A stretch of DNA of 64,000 bases, taken from the NCBI RefSeq assembly GCF_013343295.1, contig NZ_CP049074.1, forward strand, positions 186,001 to 250,000. The letters are read 5' to 3'. This DNA is from Metallosphaera tengchongensis. GTDB lineage: Archaea > Thermoproteota > Thermoprotei_A > Sulfolobales > Sulfolobaceae. The position numbers and the translations under genes were made by a program. Under the pieces are notes generated by a model. It was not told the DNA's origin and did not search any database. It saw nothing but the letters and a program-made list of their open reading frames with translations. Below, piece after piece: positions 1-7,413 of this stretch (positions are counted from its first letter, which is position 1; each line of letters starts with the position of its first letter).

Positions 1-1
1 A

Positions 2-952
2 GTTTACGTGTTAGAACAGCTTACCGGAATTGATCCCCTTTTACTATCCCTCCTAGTCACAATCATAGCCTCGGCTATAGTAATAGGTGGAGTTAAGCTG
101 TCTGCAAGGTATGCAGTTGCAGTTGGTATACTAGAAATTATTGCCATCCTAGGTTTATCTTTCTATTTCCTTTTTCTTTCAGGATTTAAATTCTATAACC
201 CTATCCCCTCAAAATTACCGGAAAATCTTCCGGAGGCGATCTTGTTCGGTATAGGAATTCCATCCGGTTACTCCAGCGTCGTTAGTTTCCCTGAAGAGAT
301 ACAGAACGCTGCGAAAACCGTAAGCAGGACTTCCATCCTAGTACCCCTTCTAGGGGGAGGGCTAGCGTCACTCTTCTTTTACTCCTTAGCTGCAATGAAT
401 TTTCAAGGAAACATGGTATCCCTATTGCTCTCTCTCTTTGGGACGGTCGGTGGCATATTTATAGCTGCCATTGCCATGAGCGACGCAGTACTGGGAGGAA
501 TAGCGTATCTTTTGGCTGGGTCAAGAACGCTGTTCAATATGGCTAAAAATCAACATTTCACGAGCCTCTTCTCAATTGAATATAAGGGACAGCCCAAGGT
601 AGCGGAGGTAATAGTTTCGATATTCGTTGTCTTGACTTCATTTTTCCTAGTACGTTATTTTGGGATTTTTACTTCCCTAGGTCTAATAGCAGGAATTGCA
701 GGCCTGAGTAACCTCTACATACACATGGCTGCCTCTGTGTCCCTTGCGAGGATGGGTAGAAGGAAACCCAGGAAGCACGTCCACGAAATAGTTTTCTCCG
801 TTTTCTCACTAGTTCTATCCTCTTGGATACTCTTCGTATCCTTTGGCCAGTTGGAAAAATACGTAGTGTACTTCTTCTTAGGATGGATCATACTAGGATT
901 TCTCCTCGCCGAGAGCTTAGAAATGCTTAGGGAAGAGGAAAGTGGAAAATGA
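2..952 (+). CDS. APC-family amino-acid permease, C-terminal part (5' end outside window)
   Basis: The reading frame is open to the left edge of the window, so the N-terminus is missing; the first possible start inside is a GTG at position 8, but it is probably internal. The visible part of about 316 residues carries roughly eight hydrophobic membrane segments. It also has the APC-type loop with a PEEIQNAAKTV stretch, corresponding to the E-x-x-NP-x-K region of amino-acid/polyamine permeases. A full family member is usually 430-500 residues, so about a third is absent. It would sit in the cytoplasmic membrane and import an amino acid or related solute; the substrate cannot be told. The stop overlaps the next start by ATGA, so the two genes are probably cotranscribed. 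Family assignment is fairly sure. Confidence 0.75.
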   Translation, partial: VYVLEQLTGIDPLLLSLLVTIIASAIVIGGVKLSARYAVAVGILEIIAILGLSFYFLFLSGFKFYNPIPSKLPENLPEAILFGIGIPSGYSSVVSFPEEIQNAAKTVSRTSILVPLLGGGLASLFFYSLAAMNFQGNMVSLLLSLFGTVGGIFIAAIAMSDAVLGGIAYLLAGSRTLFNMAKNQHFTSLFSIEYKGQPKVAEVIVSIFVVLTSFFLVRYFGIFTSLGLIAGIAGLSNLYIHMAASVSLARMGRRKPRKHVHEIVFSVFSLVLSSWILFVSFGQLEKYVVYFFLGWIILGFLLAESLEMLREEESGK

Positions 953-1461
953 GCCCTAGCTATTGTGGAATAGACCTCGCTGTGAAAAGGGAAAGTGCTG
1001 TTGCGGTGATGACGGGAAACCTGATTGAAGTCCAGTTTCTACTTGCTGACGAAGAAATAATAAACGCCTGTGAGGAGGCAAAGGTGGTCGCCATTGACGC
1101 GCCCTTGACCTATAAGGAGGGATACAGGGAAGTTGACCTGTTGTTGGTAAGGAGGGGGCTAAGGGTTTTTCCTCCCTCTTTTATTAAGGCATTGACCTAT
1201 AGGGGAATGGAACTATCTAAAAGCTTGAACGCCATAGAGACGCACCCTACCTCCTCCTTCAAGATCCTAGGATGGGATTGGAAGGATCTGAGTAACAACA
1301 AGGATGAGGCGGACTCGGTCATAAGCGCAGTGACCGCATACCACTATACCATGGGTAAAACACTATCCTTCAAAGCAGTTGATGGAGAAATACACCTCCT
1401 TAAGCCTCCAAGACCATCCATCTCAAGTGTAGGTAGAAGAAGATATATTATAGAAGACTAG
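949..1461 (+). CDS. DUF429 family protein, predicted RNase H-fold nuclease
   Basis: The protein has 170 residues. It opens with GIDLAVKRES, the first strand of an RNase H-like fold with its acidic residue, and has a second acidic strand, VAIDAPL, near residue 48. A late acidic helix, KDEADSVISAVTAY, is near residue 117. These three features and the length match the DUF429 family, which is predicted but not well shown to be a nuclease. The start ATG overlaps the permease stop (ATGA), suggesting translational coupling, though no functional link to transport is obvious. The substrate is unknown. The family call is good and the activity is inference. Confidence 0.7.
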   Translation: MSPSYCGIDLAVKRESAVAVMTGNLIEVQFLLADEEIINACEEAKVVAIDAPLTYKEGYREVDLLLVRRGLRVFPPSFIKALTYRGMELSKSLNAIETHPTSSFKILGWDWKDLSNNKDEADSVISAVTAYHYTMGKTLSFKAVDGEIHLLKPPRPSISSVGRRRYIIED

Positions 1462-1577
1462 GGAGAATGTATATTCAAAATTTTAAAAGCTAATAAGTAG
1501 AAATTTCAAATTAAAATCTAAACCGGTGCTCAAGTTAGTATCATAAAATGTCCCATCTTTCTTTTACAATAACCAAA

Positions 1578-1601
1578 AATCCTGCGAGGAAGGATTGAAA
1601 C
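1578..1601 (+). repeat. Solitary CRISPR-repeat-like 24-mer
   Basis: The 24 nt have a stem (AATCCT pairing with AGGATT around a GCGAGGA loop) followed by a GAAAC tail. That is the shape of archaeal CRISPR repeats, which end in ATTGAAA(C/G). I saw no second copy, no spacer periodicity and no cas gene, so this is not an array. It may be a remnant, a stand-alone decoy-like repeat or coincidence. The 245 bases between the flanking genes hold nothing else I recognise. Confidence 0.3.
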
Positions 1602-1706
1602 TTGAGGCAATCATAACGTAAACCGCTTAAGATATTAACAATCAGGGTTTACCAGTACTAATGAAGTCAGTATATTTTTTATATGATTTAGGTATTTTAG
1701 TAAACT

Positions 1707-2249
1707 ATGAAAAGACATTCTCATTTTGATCGTCTTCTAGACGAAAGGAGAAAAAATTTCGAAAACCCAGAGAACTTTATTCCCAAGCTTCTTCGAGGAG
1801 ATGAGATTGTAGTCGATATGGGATGCGGCCCTGGATACTACTGCCCGGAGCTGGAGAAATACTCTTCAAAGCTCTATTGTGTTGACTTTAACAAGGAGGC
1901 GTTAGATATTGCAAAGACCAGGATAAAGAAGCCAAACACCGAACTCCTTTACGAAGAGTCATCAAGAACCTCAATACCCCCGTCCTCAGTTGACGTGGTT
2001 GTACTAGCCAACTCCTTCCATGATATGGACAGGGAAGCTGCCTATTCTGAAATTTTAAGGATACTAAAACCCTCGGGTAAGGTCATTATCGTGGATTGGA
2101 AAAAAGAGGAGACACCCTTTGGACCCCCCATGAGCATCAGAATGAGCGAAAAGGACTACATAAACCTTTTCAAAGATTTCGAACTAAAGCAAACCTTTGA
2201 TCCTGGTCCCTATCACTACGGTTTGGTCCTTATAAGAAAATCCAACTAG
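1707..2249 (+). CDS. Class I SAM-dependent methyltransferase
   Basis: The protein has 180 residues with a Rossmann-type methyltransferase core. Motif I VVDMGCGPGYY is near residue 36. An acidic VDF strand end near residue 60 would bind the ribose, motif IV VVVLANSFHDM is near residue 98, and LKPSGKVIIVDW is near residue 122. This is the Methyltransf_11/25 pattern found in ubiquinone/menaquinone-type and arsenite-type methyltransferases. No extra substrate domain is present, so the substrate is unknown. A TATA-like element (ATTTTTTATATG) lies about 30 nt upstream of the ATG, fitting a leaderless transcript. The gene stands alone, with a palindromic repeat downstream. Confidence 0.8.
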   Translation: MKRHSHFDRLLDERRKNFENPENFIPKLLRGDEIVVDMGCGPGYYCPELEKYSSKLYCVDFNKEALDIAKTRIKKPNTELLYEESSRTSIPPSSVDVVVLANSFHDMDREAAYSEILRILKPSGKVIIVDWKKEETPFGPPMSIRMSEKDYINLFKDFELKQTFDPGPYHYGLVLIRKSN

Positions 2250-2451
2250 GAATAAGTATTCATCAAGAAGGCCGAGGAAAGAAGATAATGCCCCCCATGA
2301 TTTGGAAGATGCCTTCTCCGTCCAGTCTGAGAAAAGAGTTGTGCCCTTTAGGATTGATCGAACAGTCCTAGATTTTTATTAAGGTAATATATATTAATGA
2401 TAAAAACAATGAAGAGAGGAAAATATTATTACACGTTTGACCTTTTCCTCG

Positions 2452-2485
2452 CTGATCCTCTCCCGTCCTAAAGGGTGATGTTTGC
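2452..2485 (-). repeat. IS200/IS605-like end palindrome, copy 1
   Basis: Read on the minus strand this is a GC-rich hairpin with core CACCCTTTAGGACGGG followed by GAGAGGATCAG. It is a diverged member of the palindrome family described under the findings. It is intergenic, just beyond the 3' end of the CBS gene, with no transposase gene beside it. Confidence 0.55.
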
Positions 2486-2501
2486 TGTCCTTTCGTCGAA
2501 A

Positions 2502-2879
2502 CTATATCTCCTTCAGTTCTTGGGAGATATCTGATACCGATATCATACCAACAACCTCACCGTCCTTATTCATAACTGGTAAATGTCTGATTTTCTTTTC
2601 AGCCATTATCTTCGCAGCTTGGACTATATCTGTGTCTTCGTTTACAGTTATTAGTTCCCTCATAGTTGCTACCGTCCTAAGCTCATCCATTGCGGAAGAT
2701 CCGTTGGCAATCGCTCTCACCGCATCTCTTTCTGTGAAGATACCCTTAGGAGTCCCACTCTCCGTAACTACAACGGAACTAACCCCTTTCTCTAACATCA
2801 GCTTGCAGGTCTCTTGGAGGGTCGTATTAACTTCTACTTGAAATACGGGTGAACTCATCACATCTTTAACTCTCTTCAT
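2502..2879 (-). CDS. Two-CBS-domain protein
   Basis: The protein is 125 residues from the chosen start and consists of two CBS motifs. The first opens with VKDVMSSPVFQV and ends with GIFTERDAVRA; the second runs from the TMRELITV region to VVGMISVSDISQEL. CBS pairs form a cleft that binds adenosyl nucleotides such as AMP, ATP or SAM and usually act as sensors. A longer frame opens 24 bases upstream. I prefer the ATG at 2879 because a TATA-like AGCTTATTTTG lies about 26 nt before it, the normal spacing for leaderless Sulfolobales messages. The partner is unknown. Confidence 0.8.
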   Translation of the reverse strand: MKRVKDVMSSPVFQVEVNTTLQETCKLMLEKGVSSVVVTESGTPKGIFTERDAVRAIANGSSAMDELRTVATMRELITVNEDTDIVQAAKIMAEKKIRHLPVMNKDGEVVGMISVSDISQELKEI

Positions 2880-3236
2880 AAGAACATAAAGGATAGTTAT
2901 CAAAATAAGCTTTTACCACATTGAATTTCGTGGATCTACCTAATCTGACATCTCACGACGAATGTCCCCCTTCATTTTTACTCTCCGTCTATTGACTGCC
3001 TCAGTCGTTAATGGGCAGACGGTTAATATTTACGTTTTATTTAATTGTCAAGGCGTCCCTTAAGAAGTCGTTTTCCCCAGATCTCATGGAACAGGAAGAC
3101 CAAGTGCTTTTAATGAGTTGTCGATATTTTAATGTTATTGAAAATTTTAGATCAAACCTTAAGCTAATTTATAAGAACTGAAAGGGCAAGGATCCCAAAC
3201 CTAAAAAGTAAAACCTACAAACTTCCTGCTAGCCCC
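2880..3236. other. Non-coding stretch, no feature recognised
   Basis: This 357-base gap holds the promoter of the CBS gene at its left end and otherwise AT-rich sequence. A 31-codon frame beginning at about 3086 on the plus strand has no promoter-like box at the right distance and no recognisable composition, so I do not call it. Confidence 0.4.
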
Positions 3237-3479
3237 TCACATAAACTTACAAGACTTACATTGAGGGAACAACTTGTTCAATAGAAGAGATATGCACTCC
3301 ACTTCCGACCCTTCACATAAAAACACTTTCATGCCATTCTTCGCATACTCCTTCAATTTCTCCTCGTTCAAATTGTTCTGGGACGCTATTACTACAGATG
3401 GTGCCTCTCCACCAACCCTCACAGTACCATCTGGCTCTAAAGTATACCTCCTTCCATCCTCAAAGGAGACAACAACCAT
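3237..3479 (-). CDS. Small conserved-looking protein, 80 aa, C-terminal cysteines
   Basis: I do not recognise a family. The 80 residues from MVVVSFEDGRRY read as a compact soluble domain: a beta-rich start (VVSFEDGRRYTLEPDGTVRVGG) and a helix (NEEKLKEYAKNG). The cysteine-bearing end has residues at about C54, C59, C74 and C77, the last two in a CKSC pair. A frame opening five codons earlier exists. I chose the inner ATG because it starts one base after the stop of the upstream membrane-protein gene, giving a tight two-gene operon. The CxxC end could bind metal or form a disulfide. Confidence 0.6.
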   Translation of the reverse strand: MVVVSFEDGRRYTLEPDGTVRVGGEAPSVVIASQNNLNEEKLKEYAKNGMKVFLCEGSEVECISLLLNKLFPQCKSCKFM

Positions 3480-3480
3480 A

Positions 3481-3672
3481 TTACGGTATAGCAAAGGAGA
3501 CTATAAAAAGAGCTAGGGCAACAGCTACTAGCACTGAACCCAAAACAGTGGATTCCTTCCTAGAGATGAACGGTATATCGAACCTTCCAATAACAATATA
3601 GCTAACCCCGTAGACAGACGAAATGACCCCTATCATGGTGAGGATAACTTTTGACACTAATACCGGATCCAT
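3481..3672 (-). CDS. Small membrane protein, 63 aa
   Basis: The 63-residue protein has two hydrophobic segments, about residues 7-29 and 43-62, separated by a short basic loop (GRFDIPFISRKES). No family is recognised. A TATA-like box, CTTATAATC, sits about 26 nt before the ATG, so this is the first gene of a two-gene operon with the 80-residue cysteine protein one base downstream. The pairing suggests a small membrane anchor plus soluble partner, but that is inference only. Confidence 0.6.
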   Translation of the reverse strand: MDPVLVSKVILTMIGVISSVYGVSYIVIGRFDIPFISRKESTVLGSVLVAVALALFIVSFAIP

Positions 3673-3797
3673 TATCTAAAATGATAGAATAGAAGATTAT
3701 AAGTATTTAGTTCTATGTTTTAGTATAACTCCCTTGAAATTCGACGCGGGAATAAATTTATAAATAAATTAGTTTAGTGTTAATTACAGAACATAGT

Positions 3798-4793
3798 TTA
3801 ATTTGTTTCATACAAAGACTTTGATAGAAATGAAAGGGATAGCTCATACCTATAAGAGGTATTCATGTGCCCTCCCCTGAACTCCTCAAATATGTGGTCT
3901 ACTTTCCAATTTCTCAATATTTTATGGATTATTTTATTACCGTATTGAAGGAAAAAATCGTCCCTATCGCCTACGTCGATGTAAACTCTTTTTCCCTTCA
4001 CTTTCTCCATTCTCCTTGGTAAGAACCTTACCGGATCGAACTCCAGCCAGGTCTTCCAAACGTCCTCCAGTATCTCTCCAGTCTCAAGATCAAAAGGCAG
4101 TTCAATGGTGGAGGATTTAGAGTAAAATGCCGAGAGACCAACTATCATTAGAGCATCCATCAGATCCCTTCTCTTCCTATCCGCTTGAGACCAGAAGTAG
4201 GACACGTAGTCTCTAGGGTCACCTGTCCTTCTGAGCGTGGGTATTGCCCTAGGAAATAGTGGGAGATAGGCATATTCAAAGTAAGCGTCTGCAGAGTGGG
4301 AAGCTATTGCACTGAATTCATACTTGGAACCCAAGTGAAGGGCACCGAAACCACCTGAGGATTTACCCATAACTGCGAAGCGATCGATTGAGTAATTCTC
4401 CTTCACTAAGGGAATAACTTCCTTCATTAGGAATGACTCATATTGACCCGCTGCAGGAGAATCTATGTACTGGTTTCCCCCAAGTTTGGTAAAAGTGTCT
4501 GGGAGGATCAGCGTTATCTTAGGAACCTTACCCTCCCTTACTAACCTTTCCAACCTTTCCTTAAGGTTTTCAGACAGAGGATCCGGATTAAGTTGCATCA
4601 CGGGACTTGAGAAATATCCACTGAGGTAAAGAATTGCAGGGATTCCTTCTGCCTCCTCTGGTCTTATAACTGCAACTTTCCTTTTGTAGCTGTCACCGAG
4701 AGGGTTGTCCTTGAGGTACTGACTTTCGACATCTAGGAAGTCAAGCTTCATCCCACCAAAGACCGATGCGGACTGTAAAAATGTATCGCTCAA
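3798..4793 (-). CDS. Putative esterase, alpha/beta-hydrolase fold
   Basis: The protein has 331 residues. The nucleophile elbow GKSSGGFGALHLG lies near residue 145, with an ILPDTF strand before it. Later come YIDVGDRDDFF, a likely acid residue, and FRGGHMNTSYR, a likely catalytic histidine. The arrangement matches the Esterase D / enterochelin-esterase-like group of alpha/beta hydrolases. No signal peptide is visible, so it should be cytoplasmic. The start is a TTG at 4793; a TATA-like TTGTAAATAG lies about 26 nt upstream and abuts a palindromic repeat. The natural substrate is unknown. Confidence 0.75.
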   Translation of the reverse strand: MSDTFLQSASVFGGMKLDFLDVESQYLKDNPLGDSYKRKVAVIRPEEAEGIPAILYLSGYFSSPVMQLNPDPLSENLKERLERLVREGKVPKITLILPDTFTKLGGNQYIDSPAAGQYESFLMKEVIPLVKENYSIDRFAVMGKSSGGFGALHLGSKYEFSAIASHSADAYFEYAYLPLFPRAIPTLRRTGDPRDYVSYFWSQADRKRRDLMDALMIVGLSAFYSKSSTIELPFDLETGEILEDVWKTWLEFDPVRFLPRRMEKVKGKRVYIDVGDRDDFFLQYGNKIIHKILRNWKVDHIFEEFRGGHMNTSYRYELSLSFLSKSLYETN

Positions 4794-4828
4794 GACTCCA
4801 GTCTAGGACTCTATTTACAAAGTTGGAG

Positions 4829-4860
4829 AAAGCTTCGCCCTTTAGAATGGGGGGAGCTCA
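4829..4860 (+). repeat. IS200/IS605-like end palindrome, copy 2
   Basis: The core is AAGCTTCGCCCTTTAGAATG followed by GGGGGAGCTCA, preceded by TTTACAAAG. It is a diverged copy with an imperfect stem. It lies between the divergent esterase and lutA-like genes, right against the esterase promoter. Confidence 0.55.
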
Positions 4861-4945
4861 GTTTCTTTTACATTTATAAATGTCCACGTCCTCTAGTTCC
4901 CAGTAATTTAAGCCAGAATTTTATACTAAGAATCAACTCAAGATT

Positions 4946-5812
4946 ATGGAAAGCGTTATATCCTTAGTGAAGGAGAGCTTACGTAAGTATGGAATGCCTT
5001 TTCCTGTGGACAAAAAGGTGTGCTCAGGTTGGACAAATGACCTTCCCAGGAAAGGGGAAACAGTGCTCTTCACGTCTTGTATGTATCAGATAGAACCTGT
5101 GGTACCTACCTTGAATAGGTTCTCCTCTATGGCGGGAGTTTTAAAAGGGGTTATACCTCTGGCCAAATATCTAAAGCCGTCTAAGGAGGAGCAGGCTAGG
5201 GCTTATAAAATTCTGAATAATATAGCCAACGCTTTGAGAAGGCAAGGGATTACGCCCGCTTACCTTTACGAAGATGAGCCCTACAGTGGGGCACTGTTAC
5301 TAGAGATGGGTCTGCTAGACGATTTCAGGAACCACGCTATGATGGTAGCGACCTTTCTCAAGGAGAGGGGAGTTAAGAGGGTAATTACCGTAGACCCGCA
5401 TACCCATAACGCTCTAAGTAGATATAGGGAGTTTGTGGATTTCGACGTTGAGGTGCTCAATTATCTGGAGCTAGTAGAAATTAATAGAAAAGTTAATGAG
5501 GAGTTCACCATACACGATTCATGCCTATACTCAAGGTTCCTGAACTTAAGGGGGAAATACAGAGATCTGTTGAAGTCAGCAGGAGTTAACCTGGTAGAGG
5601 ACTTCCTAGTCACTGGTAAGGAGACTTCCACCTGTTGCGGAGGTCCGTTGGCAGGAGTGGACAGGGAGTTAAGCGAGAAGATCGCCAAAAGAAGAGCAGA
5701 GGAATTGGAGAAGCTCTCCAATAAGTTGTTGGTTGCATGTCCAATTTGTTACGTCACCTTGTCCCCACACTTCAAGGGGAGCATTAAGGACGTGGCTGAG
5801 GTGGTTCTATGA
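4946..5812 (+). CDS. LutA-like iron-sulfur oxidoreductase subunit (CCG domain)
   Basis: The protein has 288 residues of the cysteine-rich CCG-domain family found in LutA, GlcF and heterodisulfide reductase subunit B. The first CCG-like segment has [20 protein letters not shown] near residues 22-42. The second is [10 protein letters not shown] near residue 229, followed by CPICYVTL near residue 261, with HDSCLYSR between them. Such domains bind an iron-sulfur cluster and pass electrons. A TATA-like TTTTATAC is about 25 nt before the ATG. The gene is followed, with ATGA overlap, by a LutB-like partner, so the pair probably oxidises an organic acid such as lactate or glycolate. No LutC-like gene is adjacent. 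Confidence 0.8.
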   Translation: MESVISLVKESLRKYGMPFPVDKKVCSGWTNDLPRKGETVLFTSCMYQIEPVVPTLNRFSSMAGVLKGVIPLAKYLKPSKEEQARAYKILNNIANALRRQGITPAYLYEDEPYSGALLLEMGLLDDFRNHAMMVATFLKERGVKRVITVDPHTHNALSRYREFVDFDVEVLNYLELVEINRKVNEEFTIHDSCLYSRFLNLRGKYRDLLKSAGVNLVEDFLVTGKETSTCCGGPLAGVDRELSEKIAKRRAEELEKLSNKLLVACPICYVTLSPHFKGSIKDVAEVVL

Positions 5813-6951
5813 GCTGGGAGATTGCCATCAATAGGACTATAAATAACAACGTCCCTAGGGTTTATTCGGTTCTAGAGAAATACCCGTACATCCTGGAGTT
5901 GGCTGAGCAGTTGCGGAAGGCGAAACTCGAGGTTTTGAAGGATCTGGAAAACTACGTTGAGGAAACCGTAGAGTCTGTGAAGAGGATTGGAGGGGTTCCC
6001 CACGTGGTGGGTAACGCAGACGAAGCCAAGGAGGAAATCCGTAAGATCGTCGGTTCTAGGAACAGGATAGTTCTTGGAAAGTCCATGGTTGCTTATGAAC
6101 TTGGGTTAAGGGATTACTTAAGCCAGATAGGTAAGGAGGTCTGGGAGACTGACCTAGGGGAGTTCCTTATACAAATTGCAAAGGAACATCCATCCCACAT
6201 AATTGCCCCTGCCATACACATGTCAAAGGAACGGGCGGAGGATCTAGTTAGAAAGATCCTGGGAAATCTACCCGAGGGAGCTACCCACGAACAGATAGTC
6301 ATGAGGGTCAGGGAATTCCTCAGAGATAAGTTCATTAACGCTGAGGTTGGGATAACTGGAGCTAATGCCATAGCCGCAGATACCGGTTCCATAATTCTCG
6401 TCGAGAACGAAGGCAATATCAGATTCTCTACCGTTTCACCCTCAGTACATATCTCGGTAGCAGGTTTCGAAAAGATAGTGCCCACCCTCCATCACGCTAT
6501 GATGGAAGCTATGGTTCAGGCCGCATATGCAGGCCTCTATCCGCCAACCTACGTTAACCTGACCTCTGGTCCGAGCTCTACAGGGGATATAGAGATGAAA
6601 AGGGTTAGTCCAGCCCACGGACCGAGGGAGTTTCACCTTGTTCTGGTGGATAACGGTAGGCTGAGGGCTTCCAAGGATTCCGATTTGCAAGAAGCTCTAC
6701 TATGCATAAGGTGCGGTAGGTGTCACCTCCACTGTCCAGTTTACAGAGTTATGGACGGAAGTTGGGGGGTACCGCCCTACTCTGGGCCAATGGGCGCCAT
6801 GTGGTCCTATATAGTTTACAATGACGCAAAGCCTTCTACCCTCTGCGCCCACTCAGGGGGGTGCAAGGAGGTCTGTCCCATGAAGATTAACATACCGAGA
6901 GTACTGGAAAAGATTAAGTATAGATACTACAGAGAGCAACGTAAGAGCTGA
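5809..6951 (+). CDS. LutB-like LUD-domain iron-sulfur protein
   Basis: The protein has 380 residues. Residues up to about 290 form a LUD (lactate utilisation) domain with [34 protein letters not shown] and [14 protein letters not shown] ferredoxin-like region follows, with [15 protein letters not shown] near residue 299 and a second cysteine group, [13 protein letters not shown], near residue 345; together they can hold two 4Fe-4S clusters. This domain order is that of LutB. The ATG overlaps the upstream stop, and a GAGGTGG Shine-Dalgarno-like motif lies within the end of the lutA-like gene. The physiological substrate is not proven by sequence. Confidence 0.82.
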   Translation: MSWEIAINRTINNNVPRVYSVLEKYPYILELAEQLRKAKLEVLKDLENYVEETVESVKRIGGVPHVVGNADEAKEEIRKIVGSRNRIVLGKSMVAYELGLRDYLSQIGKEVWETDLGEFLIQIAKEHPSHIIAPAIHMSKERAEDLVRKILGNLPEGATHEQIVMRVREFLRDKFINAEVGITGANAIAADTGSIILVENEGNIRFSTVSPSVHISVAGFEKIVPTLHHAMMEAMVQAAYAGLYPPTYVNLTSGPSSTGDIEMKRVSPAHGPREFHLVLVDNGRLRASKDSDLQEALLCIRCGRCHLHCPVYRVMDGSWGVPPYSGPMGAMWSYIVYNDAKPSTLCAHSGGCKEVCPMKINIPRVLEKIKYRYYREQRKS

Positions 6952-6980
6952 CTTCTCCCCCTGATAGGCGAGGCTTTCGT
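6950..6980 (-). repeat. IS200/IS605-like end palindrome, copy 3
   Basis: On the minus strand it reads GAAAGCCTCGCC-TATCAGGGGGAGAAGTC. It begins on the stop codon of the lutB-like gene, so insertion or deletion has placed the palindrome directly at the end of the operon. The rest of the gap to 7256 holds only the AT-rich promoter of the AbrB gene. Confidence 0.55.
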
Positions 6981-7256
6981 CAATTGTGATGGAAAGAGAT
7001 AGGTTGAATTATGAGGTCGCTAGATCCCTCACAGAGTTTGATCCCCCTTTTAAGAATTATTCGGTTAAGCAGAATTATGTAAGGAATCGCATTCAAGTTT
7101 TAACCTCCGTGTTCTAAGTAAATTTGCTTTAAAGAATCTTCTTAAAATAAATTTATATAGAAGTTTTCACTGAAAGTTTCTAATCCGGCAGTGATATCCG
7201 TAATTAGTATATAGAAAATATTATAAACCTTTAGTAAGTAATAGTTATGGATAAAA

Positions 7257-7412
7257 ATGGCAGTAGAAGATATAGTTAAAGTAAGTAGGAACTATCAAGT
7301 CACCATCCCAGCAAGAATAAGGCAAAAATTCCAAATAAAAGAAGGGGACTTAGTGAGAGTAGTTTTTGACGAGAAGGAAAATACTGTAAAAATAATGCCA
7401 ATGAAACAATGA
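7257..7412 (+). CDS. AbrB/SpoVT-type DNA-binding protein, 51 aa
   Basis: The short protein (51 residues) reads MAVEDIVKVSRNYQVTIP at its start, then ARIRQKFQIKEGDLVRV and ends in KIMPMKQ. This is the complete swapped-hairpin AbrB fold with its hallmark QVTIPARIR. Such proteins bind DNA as dimers, either as stand-alone regulators or as VapB/MazE antitoxins. No toxin gene is adjacent, so a stand-alone regulator is more likely. A TATTATAAACC box lies about 30 nt upstream. The stop is two bases from the stop of the convergent aconitase gene. Confidence 0.82.
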   Translation: MAVEDIVKVSRNYQVTIPARIRQKFQIKEGDLVRVVFDEKENTVKIMPMKQ

Positions 7413-7413
7413 C

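Noticed and set aside
2310-2350. Possible C/D-box RNA (ATGATT ... CTGA)
   Set aside because: Boxes are imperfect and no D'/C' pair can be placed; such strings occur by chance.
2482-2841. Open frame antisense to the CBS gene
   Set aside because: Exact mirror of a clear CBS-domain gene; serine/threonine-rich translation typical of an antisense frame and no promoter.
3086-3181. 31-codon frame in the gap after the CBS gene
   Set aside because: No TATA-like box at leaderless distance and no recognisable composition.
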